Shown here in pieces: positions 34,772 to 45,152 of a stretch of DNA of 64,000 nt. The stretch is from assembly GCA_010405405.1 (NCBI GenBank), contig MU004248.1, forward strand, positions 69,250 through 133,249, read 5' to 3'. A program made the position numbers and the translations under genes. The stretch is from Microthyrium microscopicum. Lineage: Eukaryota; Ascomycota; Dothideomycetes; Microthyriales; Microthyriaceae. The notes beneath the pieces are model-generated. The model made no database searches and was not told the origin of the DNA. It saw only the letters and a list, made by a program, of their open reading frames with translations. The stretch's first letter is position 1. Each line of letters starts with the position of its first letter.

Positions 34772-35825
34772 ATGGCCGATGCCGCCTCAAGTCGCAACAG
34801 TGGGGGGCTCACCCTAACCATCCTAGGCTGTGGTATGAGTCTTTTCGTCATGTCTTTATACCCTGTCTAATTTCTTAGGCACAATGGGTATCGCAATAAT
34901 GTCCGGTATCATGGCCCATTTGGAGGAACGGTCAAGAGGCGTCTCTTTCATCACGCCCGCCCTACTCGTCGACAACTCTACTCCCGCAACCCCAACCGAA
35001 GAACACGCCATCCCCACAAAGTTCATAGCCTGTGTTCGCCGAAAAGATTCATCCAAGCGCATAAAAGAAAGCCTTTCCCAATACCGCTTGTCGCTCTCTG
35101 TCTATACCAACGATAATCTGAAAGCTGTGCAGGAAGCCGATATCATCCTCTTAGGCTGCAAACCTCAGATGTACAAGGAGATCCTCGGAGCACCTGGCAT
35201 CAAAGAGGCTCTTGCTGGCAAACTACTCATATCCATACTGGCAGGTGTTACAGTTGAGCATATCGATGACTTCCTCTATGGTGAGAGTCGACCAGCAGAT
35301 TTCTGTCGAGTTGTCCGTGCTATGCCCAATACTGCCTCCTTCGTCCGCGAATCAATGACCGTGATCGCTACTTCATCTCCTCCTCTTCCACCGCAATGGG
35401 AATCGCTCGTAACATGGATCTTCTCTCGGATCGGCCGAGTCGTACATTTACCGCCAAGTGCAATGGATGCTAGCACAGCACTTTGCGGCTCTGGGCCTGC
35501 ATTTGCCGCTCTTGTTCTCGAGGCTTTGGCTGATGGAGGCGTTGCGATGGGCCTTCCCCGCGCCGAAGCGCAGCTCATGGCAGCACAGGTTATGATGGGC
35601 ACGGCTGGTCTAGTCATTGGCGGTCAGCATCCCGCAATACTGAGAGACAAGGTCAGTACACCTGGCGGATGCACGATAGGCGGGCTACTGGTTTTAGAAG
35701 AAGGCCGTGTTCGTGGATCTGTTGCTCGTGCGGTGAGAGAAGCCACTGTCGTTGCCAGTCAATTGGGGAAAGGTGTTGTGGGTGTCAACGGTACACGCTT
35801 TGCTTCTGGCAGTCTAGATGGTTGA
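34772..35825 (+). CDS. PRO3: Pyrroline-5-carboxylate reductase
   Basis: NAD(P)H-dependent last step of proline synthesis, cytosolic. Exons 34,772-34,832 and 34,879-35,825 give 335 aa. The 46-nt intron falls inside the dinucleotide-binding motif, which reads LTILGCGTMGIAIMSG once spliced. Later blocks are ILLGCKPQMYKEIL, LISILAGVTVEHI, RVVRAMPNTASFVRESM, and the C-terminal active-site signature ALCGSGPAFAALVLEALADG followed by DKVSTPGGCTIGGLLVLEEG. The ATG at 34,772 is chosen because it gives a short, normal N-terminus before the Rossmann strand. Confidence 0.95.
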
Positions 35826-36362
35826 AATCGTTGCATTTTCCGATGCGGCATTGCACTCTCTGCACTCTCATAGCCAGAAATTCTACCGTACTCCTGTACT
35901 TGGGAGATCAGACCTACTAATCGGGGCTCTACATGTATAGTCTTGGTACATGAATATCAATGAGTCCTAAAGCCGAAAGAAGAAAGCAAAGTATGATGTA
36001 AAAAGTCCTTCGTTCTTTTTTTGAATCGGCTGCTCAGGCTCGAAGTGTCAGCAAATACTTGATAACTTATCAGAGAGAGAATGGGATTACTTCTATACTG
36101 TGTATTGCAGGAGCTTGTTCTCCTGTGGTCATACTGAACCGTCTTCACTTCAGCCTTTATTTGCTTTAAGGATTCGGATTTGCTTCCTTTGACACTATCA
36201 GGTAGTAGATACAGGAGAATCATTTAAACTATAGTAAGAACGCGAACTATGTTGATAGCCTCATTACGAAATCTTGGCTTATCTCCGTGCAGCCCTGCAT
36301 CTCCAATCTGATACTGAACTCATGACGCGACTCAGGAACGTATTACTCTAACCATTACAATA
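35826..36362. other. Intergenic, promoter of the serine-racemase-like gene
   Basis: About 540 bp without a supported gene, between tandem genes on the plus strand. Confidence 0.4.
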
Positions 36363-37686
36363 ATGGCCGCCATTGCAGACTGTCCGCCCTTGACCCGGGA
36401 ATCTGTGCAAAAAGCACATGAAATCGTGCGAAAACATGTCCATCTCACGCCAGTAGTCACGAACACAACGCTAAACAATATCGCCTCAACTCCGCAATCG
36501 GCAGATGCTCTAGAAATCACGGAGTATAAAGGTCGTACACCCGCGAAGCCGAAAATACGGTTCTTCTTCAAATGCGAGAATCTTCAGCGCATTGGTGCCT
36601 TCAAAGTTCGAGGGGCTTTTCATGCTATCTCGAGATTGCCGGAGGAGGTTCGTCGAAAGGGCATTGTAACACACAGTTCTGGTACATCAAACCTCGAACA
36701 GGACCACTTGATATCCATTCGGCAAGCTGATACAGATAGGAAATCATGCACAAGCCACAGCTCTCGCCGCCAAAACATTCGGCATCCAAGCTCATGTCAT
36801 TATGCCGAAAATTGTAGGAATCTTCCTGTGCAAAATTATCGAACAGACTCGAGCAAGATGGTACCCTACTGGGATGTTACAATGATGAGATTCTACAGTG
36901 TAGCATTTCAACAGAGTAGTGTTTGCTCTAGTGTTGTGTTGGCTAAACACTGTCCCCTTGAAATGTTGATTCTAACAGAAAAACTAGTCCACACCATCGA
37001 AAGTCGAGGCAACAAAAGCCTTGGGGGCAAATGTTCACTTTTCTGGATCTACAGCACCAGAACGTGAGGCTGTGACAAACAAGGTGCTTGGAACACTGGA
37101 GCCGGGAGCAGTGATATTGCCACCGTACGATCATCCTGATATTATTCTCGGGCAAGGCACATTGGCCTTGGAGTTTGAGCAGCAAGTGGAAGACCTAGGA
37201 AGCAAACTGGATGCAGTAATTGGGCCGTGTGGAGGCGGCGGTATGCTCTCAGGAACAGCCACGGCACTTCATGGCACAGGTATCAGAGTGTATGGCGCTG
37301 AGCCAATGCACGAGGGAGCAAATGATGCCCAGCGAGGCCTTGCTCAAGGAAGTCGAATAACTGATGTCAGTACTTTAACCATTGCGGATGGTCTTCGAAC
37401 TCCGTTGGGCGAAATAACATGGTCTGTGATAAGTGATAAGGAGAAGGTGCGAGGACTTTTCAGTGTGACTGAGGAACAGATCAAAGCCGCTATGAAACTA
37501 CTCATGGAGAGAGCAAAGCTGTTCGTCGAGCCATCTGCTTGTGTTGGTTTAGCTGTGGCGCTATTCAACGAGGATTTTCGCAGTTTGGTTGAGAAAGAGG
37601 CTGGCGAAGATGGCTGGAATGTTGGTATCATCCTAACTGGAGGCAATACTACTATCGACGCAATCATCAAATTATTCAGCACTTAG
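36363..37686 (+). CDS. Serine racemase-like PLP enzyme
   Basis: Fold-type II PLP enzyme of the serine racemase/threonine dehydratase group; expected to racemise or deaminate serine or threonine in the cytosol. Exons 36,363-36,681, 36,740-36,813 and 36,988-37,686 give 363 aa. [20 protein letters not shown] holds the PLP lysine (FKVRGA). [19 protein letters not shown], restored over intron 1, is the PLP phosphate/substrate loop. [20 protein letters not shown] is restored over intron 2. The glycine loop is [11 protein letters not shown]. There is no ACT regulatory domain, which argues against biosynthetic threonine deaminase. Intron 2 is long (174 nt) and has several AG candidates; only the one ending ACTAG keeps frame and family sequence. 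Confidence 0.88.
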
Positions 37687-37925
37687 GCTAATGATATTTA
37701 CGTCAGCATGAAAACAGGAAGGCTCGTTCATGGCAAATACCTAGATACATATGTAGTATAGCCGCCAACTGAGACCCAGCTTATGATCTCCCGTACTCTT
37801 TAATGATCAGCGATCTATTCATAATCCGAATGATTCTTTTGTCAAGGGGGTATTAGGTTCATTAGTATGCAGGCGACCTGTACATCTTGCATGATATCCT
37901 GTCTATCTTACACGCATTAACCCAA

Positions 37926-39581
37926 TTATGCGATATATTTCTCTGGGTCCTTTGGCTTCGTCTCGTCGATAGTATAGCTTCCATCTTCATTGAAGACAAA
38001 GAAGTCCTTCCACCATGTGATCACGTCCGGCGTGCCACAAATCAGCATATACAAAGGAGTCTCCTTGATGAATTTATGCATCGCTTCTCGTGTGCCAATC
38101 TCAAGGTCGTAAATCCTTTGGAACCGCTGGTTATAGTACTGCATGAAATTCGATAGCTGAGGTTGGTACTCTGGGGCAACCATCATTCGTCCGATACTCT
38201 CGAGGAAGCCTGTTCCACCTATGTGTTCGACATGCTTCATGACCGGTGCTATCTTGGTCAGTTTGTGAATCTATAAATCAAGCGTGAGAGATTCTTACCC
38301 AGACCAAACCGTACCAACTCTCGCTCAGTCTCTAGTACTCGGTACTTGGTGAATATAGAGTTGACAGTCTCGAGTTTGCGTGCTGCAATGTGTGCATAGT
38401 AAATGCAAATTTCGAATACCCATTCACCGGGTGTATTCCAGTACACATCGTAAAAGTTGCTTTCATGCGCCTTTGCGACCCAATCAAACATGTCTTGAAC
38501 GACTTCCTTTTCGATAATCCATTGTTCACTTTAGGTCGTCTCACATTAGCTAGTTCTTGTTACATGAACAGAAACGAATCTGCTCACCTTTCTAAGTTGA
38601 AATATCGCGCGCCAAATGAATCCTGCGAGCGCCCTAGTATCGCCAATGCGTCTCTTAAGATACCGTGTTGCAACTCAGTGATGCCAATACGAGACGTGAA
38701 CATGACGGGTGCCTTGACGAAATTGTCGAAAACCTCGCGCATATGGAAGGGTTGCACGACCATGGCTTCAGAGTCCAGCCACAAGCAGTAATCATGGTCG
38801 AGTTTTTCGGCTGAGGCTAGCTTCTTGAGCCCTTGATATTTGAACTTGCCGCCAATTTCGAGTAGGTTGCTAGTATCGTCAGGAGTTACTTGCTTTTGCA
38901 ATTGTGGAGGCAAAAGATCATAGAGGTTTACAAGATTGATCTTGGGCAAGAAGCTGCGATCGACCTGCTCGCTTTCAGTGAGTCGCGTAGGACCAAACTG
39001 AGAGGGACAGCGCTCGTGAAGTGAAACCAGTTCTTTCTCAAACAGTCCGACTTCTTTGGAGTCGCTGAGAATGATATTTAGGTCAACATCGTCTTTGTCG
39101 AGGACTAGGCATTTGTATGATATAAGGAACTTTTTGAGTTGAGGGAAATGGCCGACCTATACCACAGAGGTCAGAACTGTACACATGTATCTGATCTTTA
39201 ACTTACAAATGACGGCAGCATGACAGCATATTTCAGTCGTGGCAGGGTAATGTTGCTGAGATCTGTTGGTTGTATGTTACTGAGGCCCAGCAGCACATCT
39301 GAGTAGCCATCTTCTTGAGCGTCCAGTTGAGGGGGGTTTGCTTCAATGTTCAAGGCTGGGAGGGTCGGAAGCGGTCCATAGGGACCCATTCGGTGGTCAA
39401 AGGCATTAGTGGTAATGGTTGCAGTGACGGTTGGGTGCGAATTCAAATACGAAGTACTGCTTGATAATGCCGGCGAATACTGGTGAGTAACGAACGCGAA
39501 GAGAAATACTGTCGCAATCACCAACGATATGGTGAACTTGTAAGGAAATCGATCATGGCTACGAAGGCCCGGCGCTAGCAT
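37926..39581 (-). CDS. Type II membrane glycosyltransferase-like protein
   Basis: Four exons (39,581-39,207, 39,156-38,588, 38,528-38,299, 38,248-37,926) give 498 aa; the introns (50, 59 and 50 nt) are GT-AG and all joins preserve frame. Residues 1-15 are cytosolic and basic, followed by one membrane anchor (FTISLVIATVFLFAFVT) and a Ser/Thr/Pro-rich stem, the layout of a Golgi enzyme. The lumenal domain starts at LKYAVMLPSFVGHFPQLKKFL and contains DHDYCLWLDSEAMVVQPF, with an Asp-x-Glu that could act like a glycosyltransferase DxD metal site. Aromatic motifs (WVFEICIYY, ITWWKDFFVF) lie toward the end. I recognise the general glycosyltransferase-A style, perhaps near DUF6492-type proteins, but not the sugar. 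Confidence 0.75.
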
Positions 39582-40978
39582 GTTCTATGGAACGAGTGAG
39601 AAGAACAATGCCACAGTACGAAAATGAATGGGATGTGTAACAAAGAGCTTGCCATGAGGAATGTTGGGCGACATCAAAGCCAAAAAAGCAAGTATACGCC
39701 TCCTTGAGTCCCAACTTCCTCCCTATCTGCAGCCCCTTTTCTGATGACCAAGATCTGTAATCGGCTTAAGGCGAAGACATCAAATTGGAACATAATCTGA
39801 TCGTTAAAACTTTGATCTGATTTCTTTCGCATGCACCATGAGCCAGCCATCTTTGAAATGCTGCAAAGCATACCATGTGATCCATCAATTTTCATTACGA
39901 CATACTAGAAATAATATGTATCGCAAAAAGGGAAGCTTCACGAATTCTATCATCGGGTATCACTTTTCAACTGAAACTGAGCTCGAAACATACATCGATT
40001 GAGTCCGTGGTTGATTTCGAATAAGTACCGTAGCTAATCCTGCATCTGCAACATTAGCTAGCCTGTCTGGGCTTAGCTTAGCTTCCAAATTTAGTGATTT
40101 CCCTCACTAATTTTAGGCGACCCTACCTAACACTATCTGAGCTCTGGAGTGAAGGGTCCCCTAAAATTAGTGAGGGGAATGCTTAAATTTGGAAGCTAAG
40201 CTAAGCCCAGAAAGGCTAGCTAATGTTGCAGATGCAGGATTAGCTACGGTAGTCCGGTGTGTAACAGATTGCCGCTCCAATTTACGTACTGGATGCGAAG
40301 TAGGCTTCTTTGCCAAGTTTGTAATGAGAGATTGACGCGTATTTGGTTACTCTCTGATCAGATCATTGATTGCTCACAGCCTAAAGGTGGCTCATACAAA
40401 ATGTGTATGTATTTGTTGCTCAGGCTAACATTATCAAGAGAGAACATCTCAAATAATCGGTGCGATTTGTCAGATTACTTGACATTCGGTAGTTCTTACC
40501 ACATGGAGTGGGTTTCTTTAGCTTCGTTGTATGTAATGCTAGTATCTTAGGCAGTCAACTCATCCATATCCTTGGTACTCGCAATTATACCTGGCTACCA
40601 TGACTTCCAGTATCGATAACGATCATATCACATCATATCCTATGGTACCGGTATTGATCAGCATGTATCGCTCAATTGAGTAAGAATCTTTATGTACCAA
40701 GGATCACATAGTCCATGACTGAATCCTTCCATGGCGCGAGTCAAATTTGTTTGCTTTACTGATTGACTGCAGGCCAATGAACCCCTCTGCTTCGTATTTA
40801 CTCTGATATCCAAAGCTGAAGGATTCTTTCCCGAGTCATGCTACCGTATGTTCATATAAAAGAGCAGATTGGTTCCTTTAGCAACTTTTTGCATATACAC
40901 AAATCCTTTCACCATATCCTATATTACAGGCCTCTTCATCCGCAGCGAACGCGCGGTACCCAATCAATCACATCCAAA
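39582..40978. other. Intergenic region holding one MITE
   Basis: 1.4 kb between the glycosyltransferase-like gene and the small cysteine-rich gene. Apart from the foldback element at 40,028-40,249 nothing is recognised. Leaders and promoters of both genes are presumably here. Confidence 0.5.
40028..40249. mobile_element. 222-bp foldback MITE with TA target duplication
   Basis: A near-complete palindrome. The left arm starts CCGTAGCTAATCCTGCATCT and the right arm is its reverse complement with a single mismatch over about 66 bp. The match continues less perfectly through CCCTCACTAATTTTAGG...GACCCT to about 95 bp per arm. TA flanks both ends (40,026-40,027 and 40,250-40,251), which fits a Tc1/mariner-type target duplication. 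There is no coding capacity. A decayed relative lies at about 13,690-13,850. Confidence 0.88.
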
Positions 40979-41246
40979 ATGAAGGCTGCATTCGTCTTGT
41001 CTAGTCTTCTTCTCATATGTTCGATTTCTGCATCCGTAATTGGTGCCACCAAAGTATGTACAATATGAGTATTTGAATTGTTTGTTGCGGCTGTTTCGCT
41101 AATCAAGCAAGCACTAGTCTCTGAATGGTGATCCTAGTCGTGTCAAGCAGTGCTTTCTTTGCACGTGTGGAGCTCTGACCGGACCTTGCTATTGCGGTTT
41201 CATTGGGGGCCCTGGTTGTCCGGCAGATGGCTGTTGCGACGGTTGA
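40979..41246 (+). CDS. Tiny secreted eight-cysteine peptide
   Basis: Two exons (40,979-41,053; 41,148-41,246) give 57 aa. Exon 1 is essentially a signal peptide (MKAAFVLSSLLLICSISASV then IGATK). Exon 2 encodes QCFLCTCGALTGPCYCG, then FIGGPGCPADGCCDG and a stop. The mature peptide of about 33 residues holds eight cysteines in a CxxCxC...CxC...C...CC pattern with many glycines. The GTATGT donor is good; the acceptor is either at 41,147 or at 41,150, differing by one Gln. The CxxCxC/CxC spacing recalls metallothioneins, but a signal peptide would be unusual for those, so a small secreted effector-like or defence peptide is equally possible. No family recognised. It is too short for ordinary gene prediction. 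Confidence 0.7.
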
Positions 41247-41478
41247 GAAATATGTTCATGATGTCGTGGTTGACTATGAAATGGTGAATGAGCAGGCCCT
41301 AGGTAGATGTTTTGTGCTGGAAGAGTTAGCATGGAAGGCTAGCTTTAAAGACTACTCCATTCTTCATAAGCGTCTTGTTTTGTGTTCCAGACTTTGACTT
41401 GGTCCTACATTCTCCCGCATGAGTACCGCGGTCCTCATCGAAAATCGTCAAAGCCAAGAACTGTATTTGATGAGTCTC

Positions 41479-42150
41479 TCAGTAAAACGCCGGTCGCGTA
41501 GGCCCATGTGATGGTTGTTCCTCCACCTGTTGCGCGTTTCTTCCACCTTTGGTATTCCTAGCTGGGCTCCACCAAGAAGTAAGCCACGAGGATTGGTCGG
41601 AGAGGTCATGAAACAGACTCGGGATCAGACTGCGGCTGGAGTTTGCTTTTTGATCCGACTTTTGCGCTTCTTTGTCCCTTCGTCTGTTCTGAGCCCTAGA
41701 GAGCCATCTCCTATCATCGGCCAGAGTCTCGATAACTTGCGCCCATTTTGCTTCCTCAACGGGATTTCCGGTGCCCAAAGCCTCTTTGACATCCACGGTC
41801 TCGCCTCTTTGTACGCGCTCAATAACATCCTTGAGCTTATCAAGTTGACGATCAATGTCATGCTGTTGTGTATCCATGTCGGATTTCAGGTTTAGTATTT
41901 GGATGGCTTGGCTGCCAGCAAGCATAGCTAGGATGATAAGATGGGTGGAGGGATGAGCAAGCCATCGGCGGAAGGCATCTGACTGAGCAGGTTTGGGAGT
42001 ATCGGCAGGCGAGCGACGAAGAAACTTGGGGACGACATGTATTGAGGACCAGAATGATGGTTGGGCAATGCGCGGAAGAGTAGACTCGGATACGTAGCGG
42101 CGTTGTTGTATTTGGGCCAGTCGGGTTGAAAGACGATAGAAATTGCGCAT
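41479..42150 (-). CDS. Mitochondrial membrane protein, DUF5321-like
   Basis: Single exon, 223 aa. The first ~25 residues (MRNFYRLSTRLAQIQQRRYV) are Arg-rich and acid-free, a mitochondrial leader. FWSSIHVVPKFLRR is followed by one membrane span at about residues 70-88 (THLIILAMLAGSQAIQIL). A coiled-coil segment comes next (DTQQHDIDRQLDKLKDVIERVQRGETVDVKEALGTG), then a polar tail ending PTRPAFY. The span plus the VQRGExVDV...LGTG block is what I recall for the fungal DUF5321 family. Function unknown, probably inner membrane. Divergent from TRM1 across about 530 bp. Confidence 0.75.
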   Translation of the reverse strand: MRNFYRLSTRLAQIQQRRYVSESTLPRIAQPSFWSSIHVVPKFLRRSPADTPKPAQSDAFRRWLAHPSTHLIILAMLAGSQAIQILNLKSDMDTQQHDIDRQLDKLKDVIERVQRGETVDVKEALGTGNPVEEAKWAQVIETLADDRRWLSRAQNRRRDKEAQKSDQKANSSRSLIPSLFHDLSDQSSWLTSWWSPARNTKGGRNAQQVEEQPSHGPTRPAFY

Positions 42151-42679
42151 GGCTGGTGAGAAAGCTGGGTACTCTGAACAGTAAAACGGCAGCTGATGTT
42201 AAAAAGGGGAAAAGGGTTGATTAAAGAGAGACGAGCAAAAATGAATTGATCAGTGTTGAGGCTGTCAAGTCAAGTTGTCTCAAGTGTCTTCACTCTTGTC
42301 AAAAATTATACTCGACCCACGCGAGGTTTGACAGGGTATATCCTGGTCGACGTGGGCCTGTTTTCGGTACTCTAGCTCTAGCTTGAAATCCGAGGCTCTC
42401 GTGGCCCCCCTTCAAAAGGAACTTTCAGTCTTAAAATCTCAATACCAACCAAATCATTTTATATCTTGCTTGAAGATACATCTACAACTTTCATTCCCAA
42501 CCAAGTCTCTTTCTACTAATCCCTAGCCATCGATCGTCAAGAAGATTTATCGCTACTAAGTCTCACACCCAGTTGCCTGAAACTAGTCGACTCTACGAAA
42601 CAACGTAATCCACTTGCCAGCGTCCACATCAGGAATATTCCACAGCAACCAGGACATCATATCCACGCCATCGTAGTGA
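42151..42679. promoter_or_regulatory. Divergent promoter region (DUF5321-like / TRM1)
   Basis: 529 bp between outward-facing genes that may both supply mitochondria. The TRM1 side is CT-rich with several CCAA words. No defined factor site claimed. Confidence 0.4.
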
Positions 42680-45055
42680 ATGAGCAAGCTGTTCTCTTTG
42701 CCTCGACTACTTTCTCATTGCTCTCAAGCTCCACCTTCCTTGGACAAAGCGCTTTTCCCTAGATCTGGCCCATGCTTCCACCACTGCGTGATTCAAAGTC
42801 GCCGGCCAGTGCTGGCAAAATACATCATGATCGACTCTTTAGAACTTGCCCCGATTACTGCTAAGCCACTAGCTGGCCAACTTGTTCAACACGATGGCAA
42901 AAAGCTCACCACCATCCAGGAAGGACTGGCCTATATCCTGATTCCGTTTGATGCCCCAACAACGCTGGATACCAAGGCTTCTCGTGCAGGCACCCAAGAG
43001 AAGCAAAATGTCTTTTACAATCCTATTCAACAGTACAATCGTGACCTAACGGTTCTTGCCATTCGCGCGTTTGGTGAGGACTTCATTTCACGTCAGAAAG
43101 AAAAAAATCAGAGAAATGCCAATAGAACGGCCAAAAAGCAACACCAGCAGAAGAGAAAGCGACCAGATGACTCGTCTCAGGCCGAATCCCCAACTAAGAA
43201 GTTAAAACAAGTTGAATCCTTTCCGAGTGAAGTTTCTCCATCTTCACAACCAACGCTCTCTTCCATCATCCAAAGTCAAATGCACAAGTCCGATGAAATC
43301 GACGACTCTTTTGGTGATGGTGGAATTGCCGATGAAGATTTCTTGCTCGCTGAACAAAATGCTCGACAAGCTGGCGTTCTAGCAGGCTCTGCATCTCAGC
43401 CAGTCGAGGCGCCAGTGCCAAAGACTGTGGACATACCTCCTTTACAAGAGACAAAACGGCAGCGATCTCCCCATCTCCAGTTCCGAATTCTTGATGCCTT
43501 ATCCGCAACTGGCTTGAGAGCTTTGCGATATGTTAAAGAGATTCCATTTGTAACTTCCGTTACTGCTAATGATCTATTGCCTGCTGCTACTGCTGCAATA
43601 AAGCTGAATATAGAGCATAACGCGCTACCGGACACGATGGTGATTAAAACCACTACAGGGAACGCCATTACGCATATGTGCTCCACTCATAACGGAGTCC
43701 CGTACTCTGTTGTTGACCTCGATCCATATGGCACTGCGGTTCCATTTCTTGATTCCGCTGTGCAGGCTGTCGCAGACGGTGGCTTGTTATGTGTTACTTG
43801 CACGGACACGGCAGTCTTCAATTCTATGGGCTATCTTGAAAAGACATATTCTCAGTATGGTGGACTTCCTGTCAAAGGCGATTTTTGTCATGAAGCAGGG
43901 CTGCGGCTGATTCTACATTCTATTTCAACCGCAGCTGGCAAATACGGCATCTCAATGGAGCCACTCCTGTCTCTTTCAATTGACTACTATGCGCGCGTCT
44001 TTGTTCGACTTAGAAAATCGCCTGCTGAAGTCAAACTCGCTGGTGGGAAAGCAATGATCGTGTACAATTGCGACCACGGCTGTGGATCATGGACTACCCA
44101 ATCATTCATCCGGAATCAAGGGAAGGAGAATAAGGATGGAACACTCGCCTTCAAACATAGTGCCGCACAAGGACCACCAGCCGCCCCATTTTGTGAGCAT
44201 TGCGGTTCCAAAACTCATCTCGCTGGCCCCATGTATGGCGGACCATTACACAACCCAGTCTTCATAGATCGGATTCTGAGCATGCTCCCAGATTTGGATC
44301 CCCAAGTCTATCAAACTATAGGCAGAATTAGAGGCATGCTAACTACTGCGCTCGAGGAAACCTCTTTATATCCTGTTCTTGATATTCCCGCAGAGCCCAA
44401 GCCCAAGACAGTAGACAACAATACCGATAACTCAGGCGATGATGCAGAAGACTCAAAGTCGCTGATAAGATTCTCCCGCACGCCCGCGCAACTGCTGGAC
44501 CCTCACCCATTCTACTTTGAACCTAGCTCTTTGGCCAGAATCATTCGGGTCATGTCACCATCCCGTGCTCAAATGCAAGGCGCGCTCCGACATTTAGGCT
44601 ACAAGTGTGTGCGAACTCATGCCAAAGCGGGTACAATCAAGACCAACGCCCCGTTCTCGGTTCTATGGGATGTGATGCGCGAGTACGTGAAGCAAAAATA
44701 CCCAAAGGCTGGTCAAAGTCTGCCAAAAACTTCTGCCGGTTGGAAAATATTGCACAAGGGAGCAGTAAAGAACGAGCTTCCTCCAAGTGAATGGGAAGAA
44801 GTCATGGTCGATCAAGCCGAGCTACAAATTGTCAAACGTGATAATGGTTGGCGTGTAATGCGACGAAGAGCAGCCGCTGGGGATGAACAGGCTACCGGTG
44901 GATCCGAGAAGCCCGAGATAGTATTCGACGAGAAACTTGGGAAGCAGGAGTTTGATGGAGGTCGTGGCATCGTACGATATCCGCAGAATCCGAGAGAGAA
45001 TTGGGGTCCTATGGCACGAGCAAAGCCGGATCCTAAAATGCCACGGAAAGATTAG
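42680..45055 (+). CDS. TRM1: tRNA (guanine26-N2)-dimethyltransferase Trm1
   Basis: Makes m2,2G26 in tRNAs using S-adenosylmethionine. Single exon, 791 aa. QFRILDALSATGLRALRYVKEI is the SAM-binding motif I region, VVDLDPYGTAVPFLDSAV the catalytic DPYG block, and LLCVTCTDTAVFNSMGYLEKTYSQYGG the following signature. Cysteine pairs at CDHGCGSW and PFCEHCGSKTH form the expected zinc site. There is a fungal-type insertion rich in Lys/Gln/Ser (about residues 135-220). The first 49 residues (MSKLFSLPRLLSHCSQAPPS onward, with basic residues and few acids) look like a mitochondrial leader. A second in-frame ATG at 42,827 (MIDSLELAPI) gives a leaderless form, paralleling the two-start arrangement known for yeast TRM1. 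Confidence 0.95.
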   Translation: MSKLFSLPRLLSHCSQAPPSLDKALFPRSGPCFHHCVIQSRRPVLAKYIMIDSLELAPITAKPLAGQLVQHDGKKLTTIQEGLAYILIPFDAPTTLDTKASRAGTQEKQNVFYNPIQQYNRDLTVLAIRAFGEDFISRQKEKNQRNANRTAKKQHQQKRKRPDDSSQAESPTKKLKQVESFPSEVSPSSQPTLSSIIQSQMHKSDEIDDSFGDGGIADEDFLLAEQNARQAGVLAGSASQPVEAPVPKTVDIPPLQETKRQRSPHLQFRILDALSATGLRALRYVKEIPFVTSVTANDLLPAATAAIKLNIEHNALPDTMVIKTTTGNAITHMCSTHNGVPYSVVDLDPYGTAVPFLDSAVQAVADGGLLCVTCTDTAVFNSMGYLEKTYSQYGGLPVKGDFCHEAGLRLILHSISTAAGKYGISMEPLLSLSIDYYARVFVRLRKSPAEVKLAGGKAMIVYNCDHGCGSWTTQSFIRNQGKENKDGTLAFKHSAAQGPPAAPFCEHCGSKTHLAGPMYGGPLHNPVFIDRILSMLPDLDPQVYQTIGRIRGMLTTALEETSLYPVLDIPAEPKPKTVDNNTDNSGDDAEDSKSLIRFSRTPAQLLDPHPFYFEPSSLARIIRVMSPSRAQMQGALRHLGYKCVRTHAKAGTIKTNAPFSVLWDVMREYVKQKYPKAGQSLPKTSAGWKILHKGAVKNELPPSEWEEVMVDQAELQIVKRDNGWRVMRRRAAAGDEQATGGSEKPEIVFDEKLGKQEFDGGRGIVRYPQNPRENWGPMARAKPDPKMPRKD

Positions 45056-45152
45056 GTGTAGTTGTATAATATTTAACAAGGTGCAAGTATGGGTTCGGAA
45101 TACTACATCGCTCCATAACGCCATTGTAATGCTTCATTAAGTTTGACCCCAA

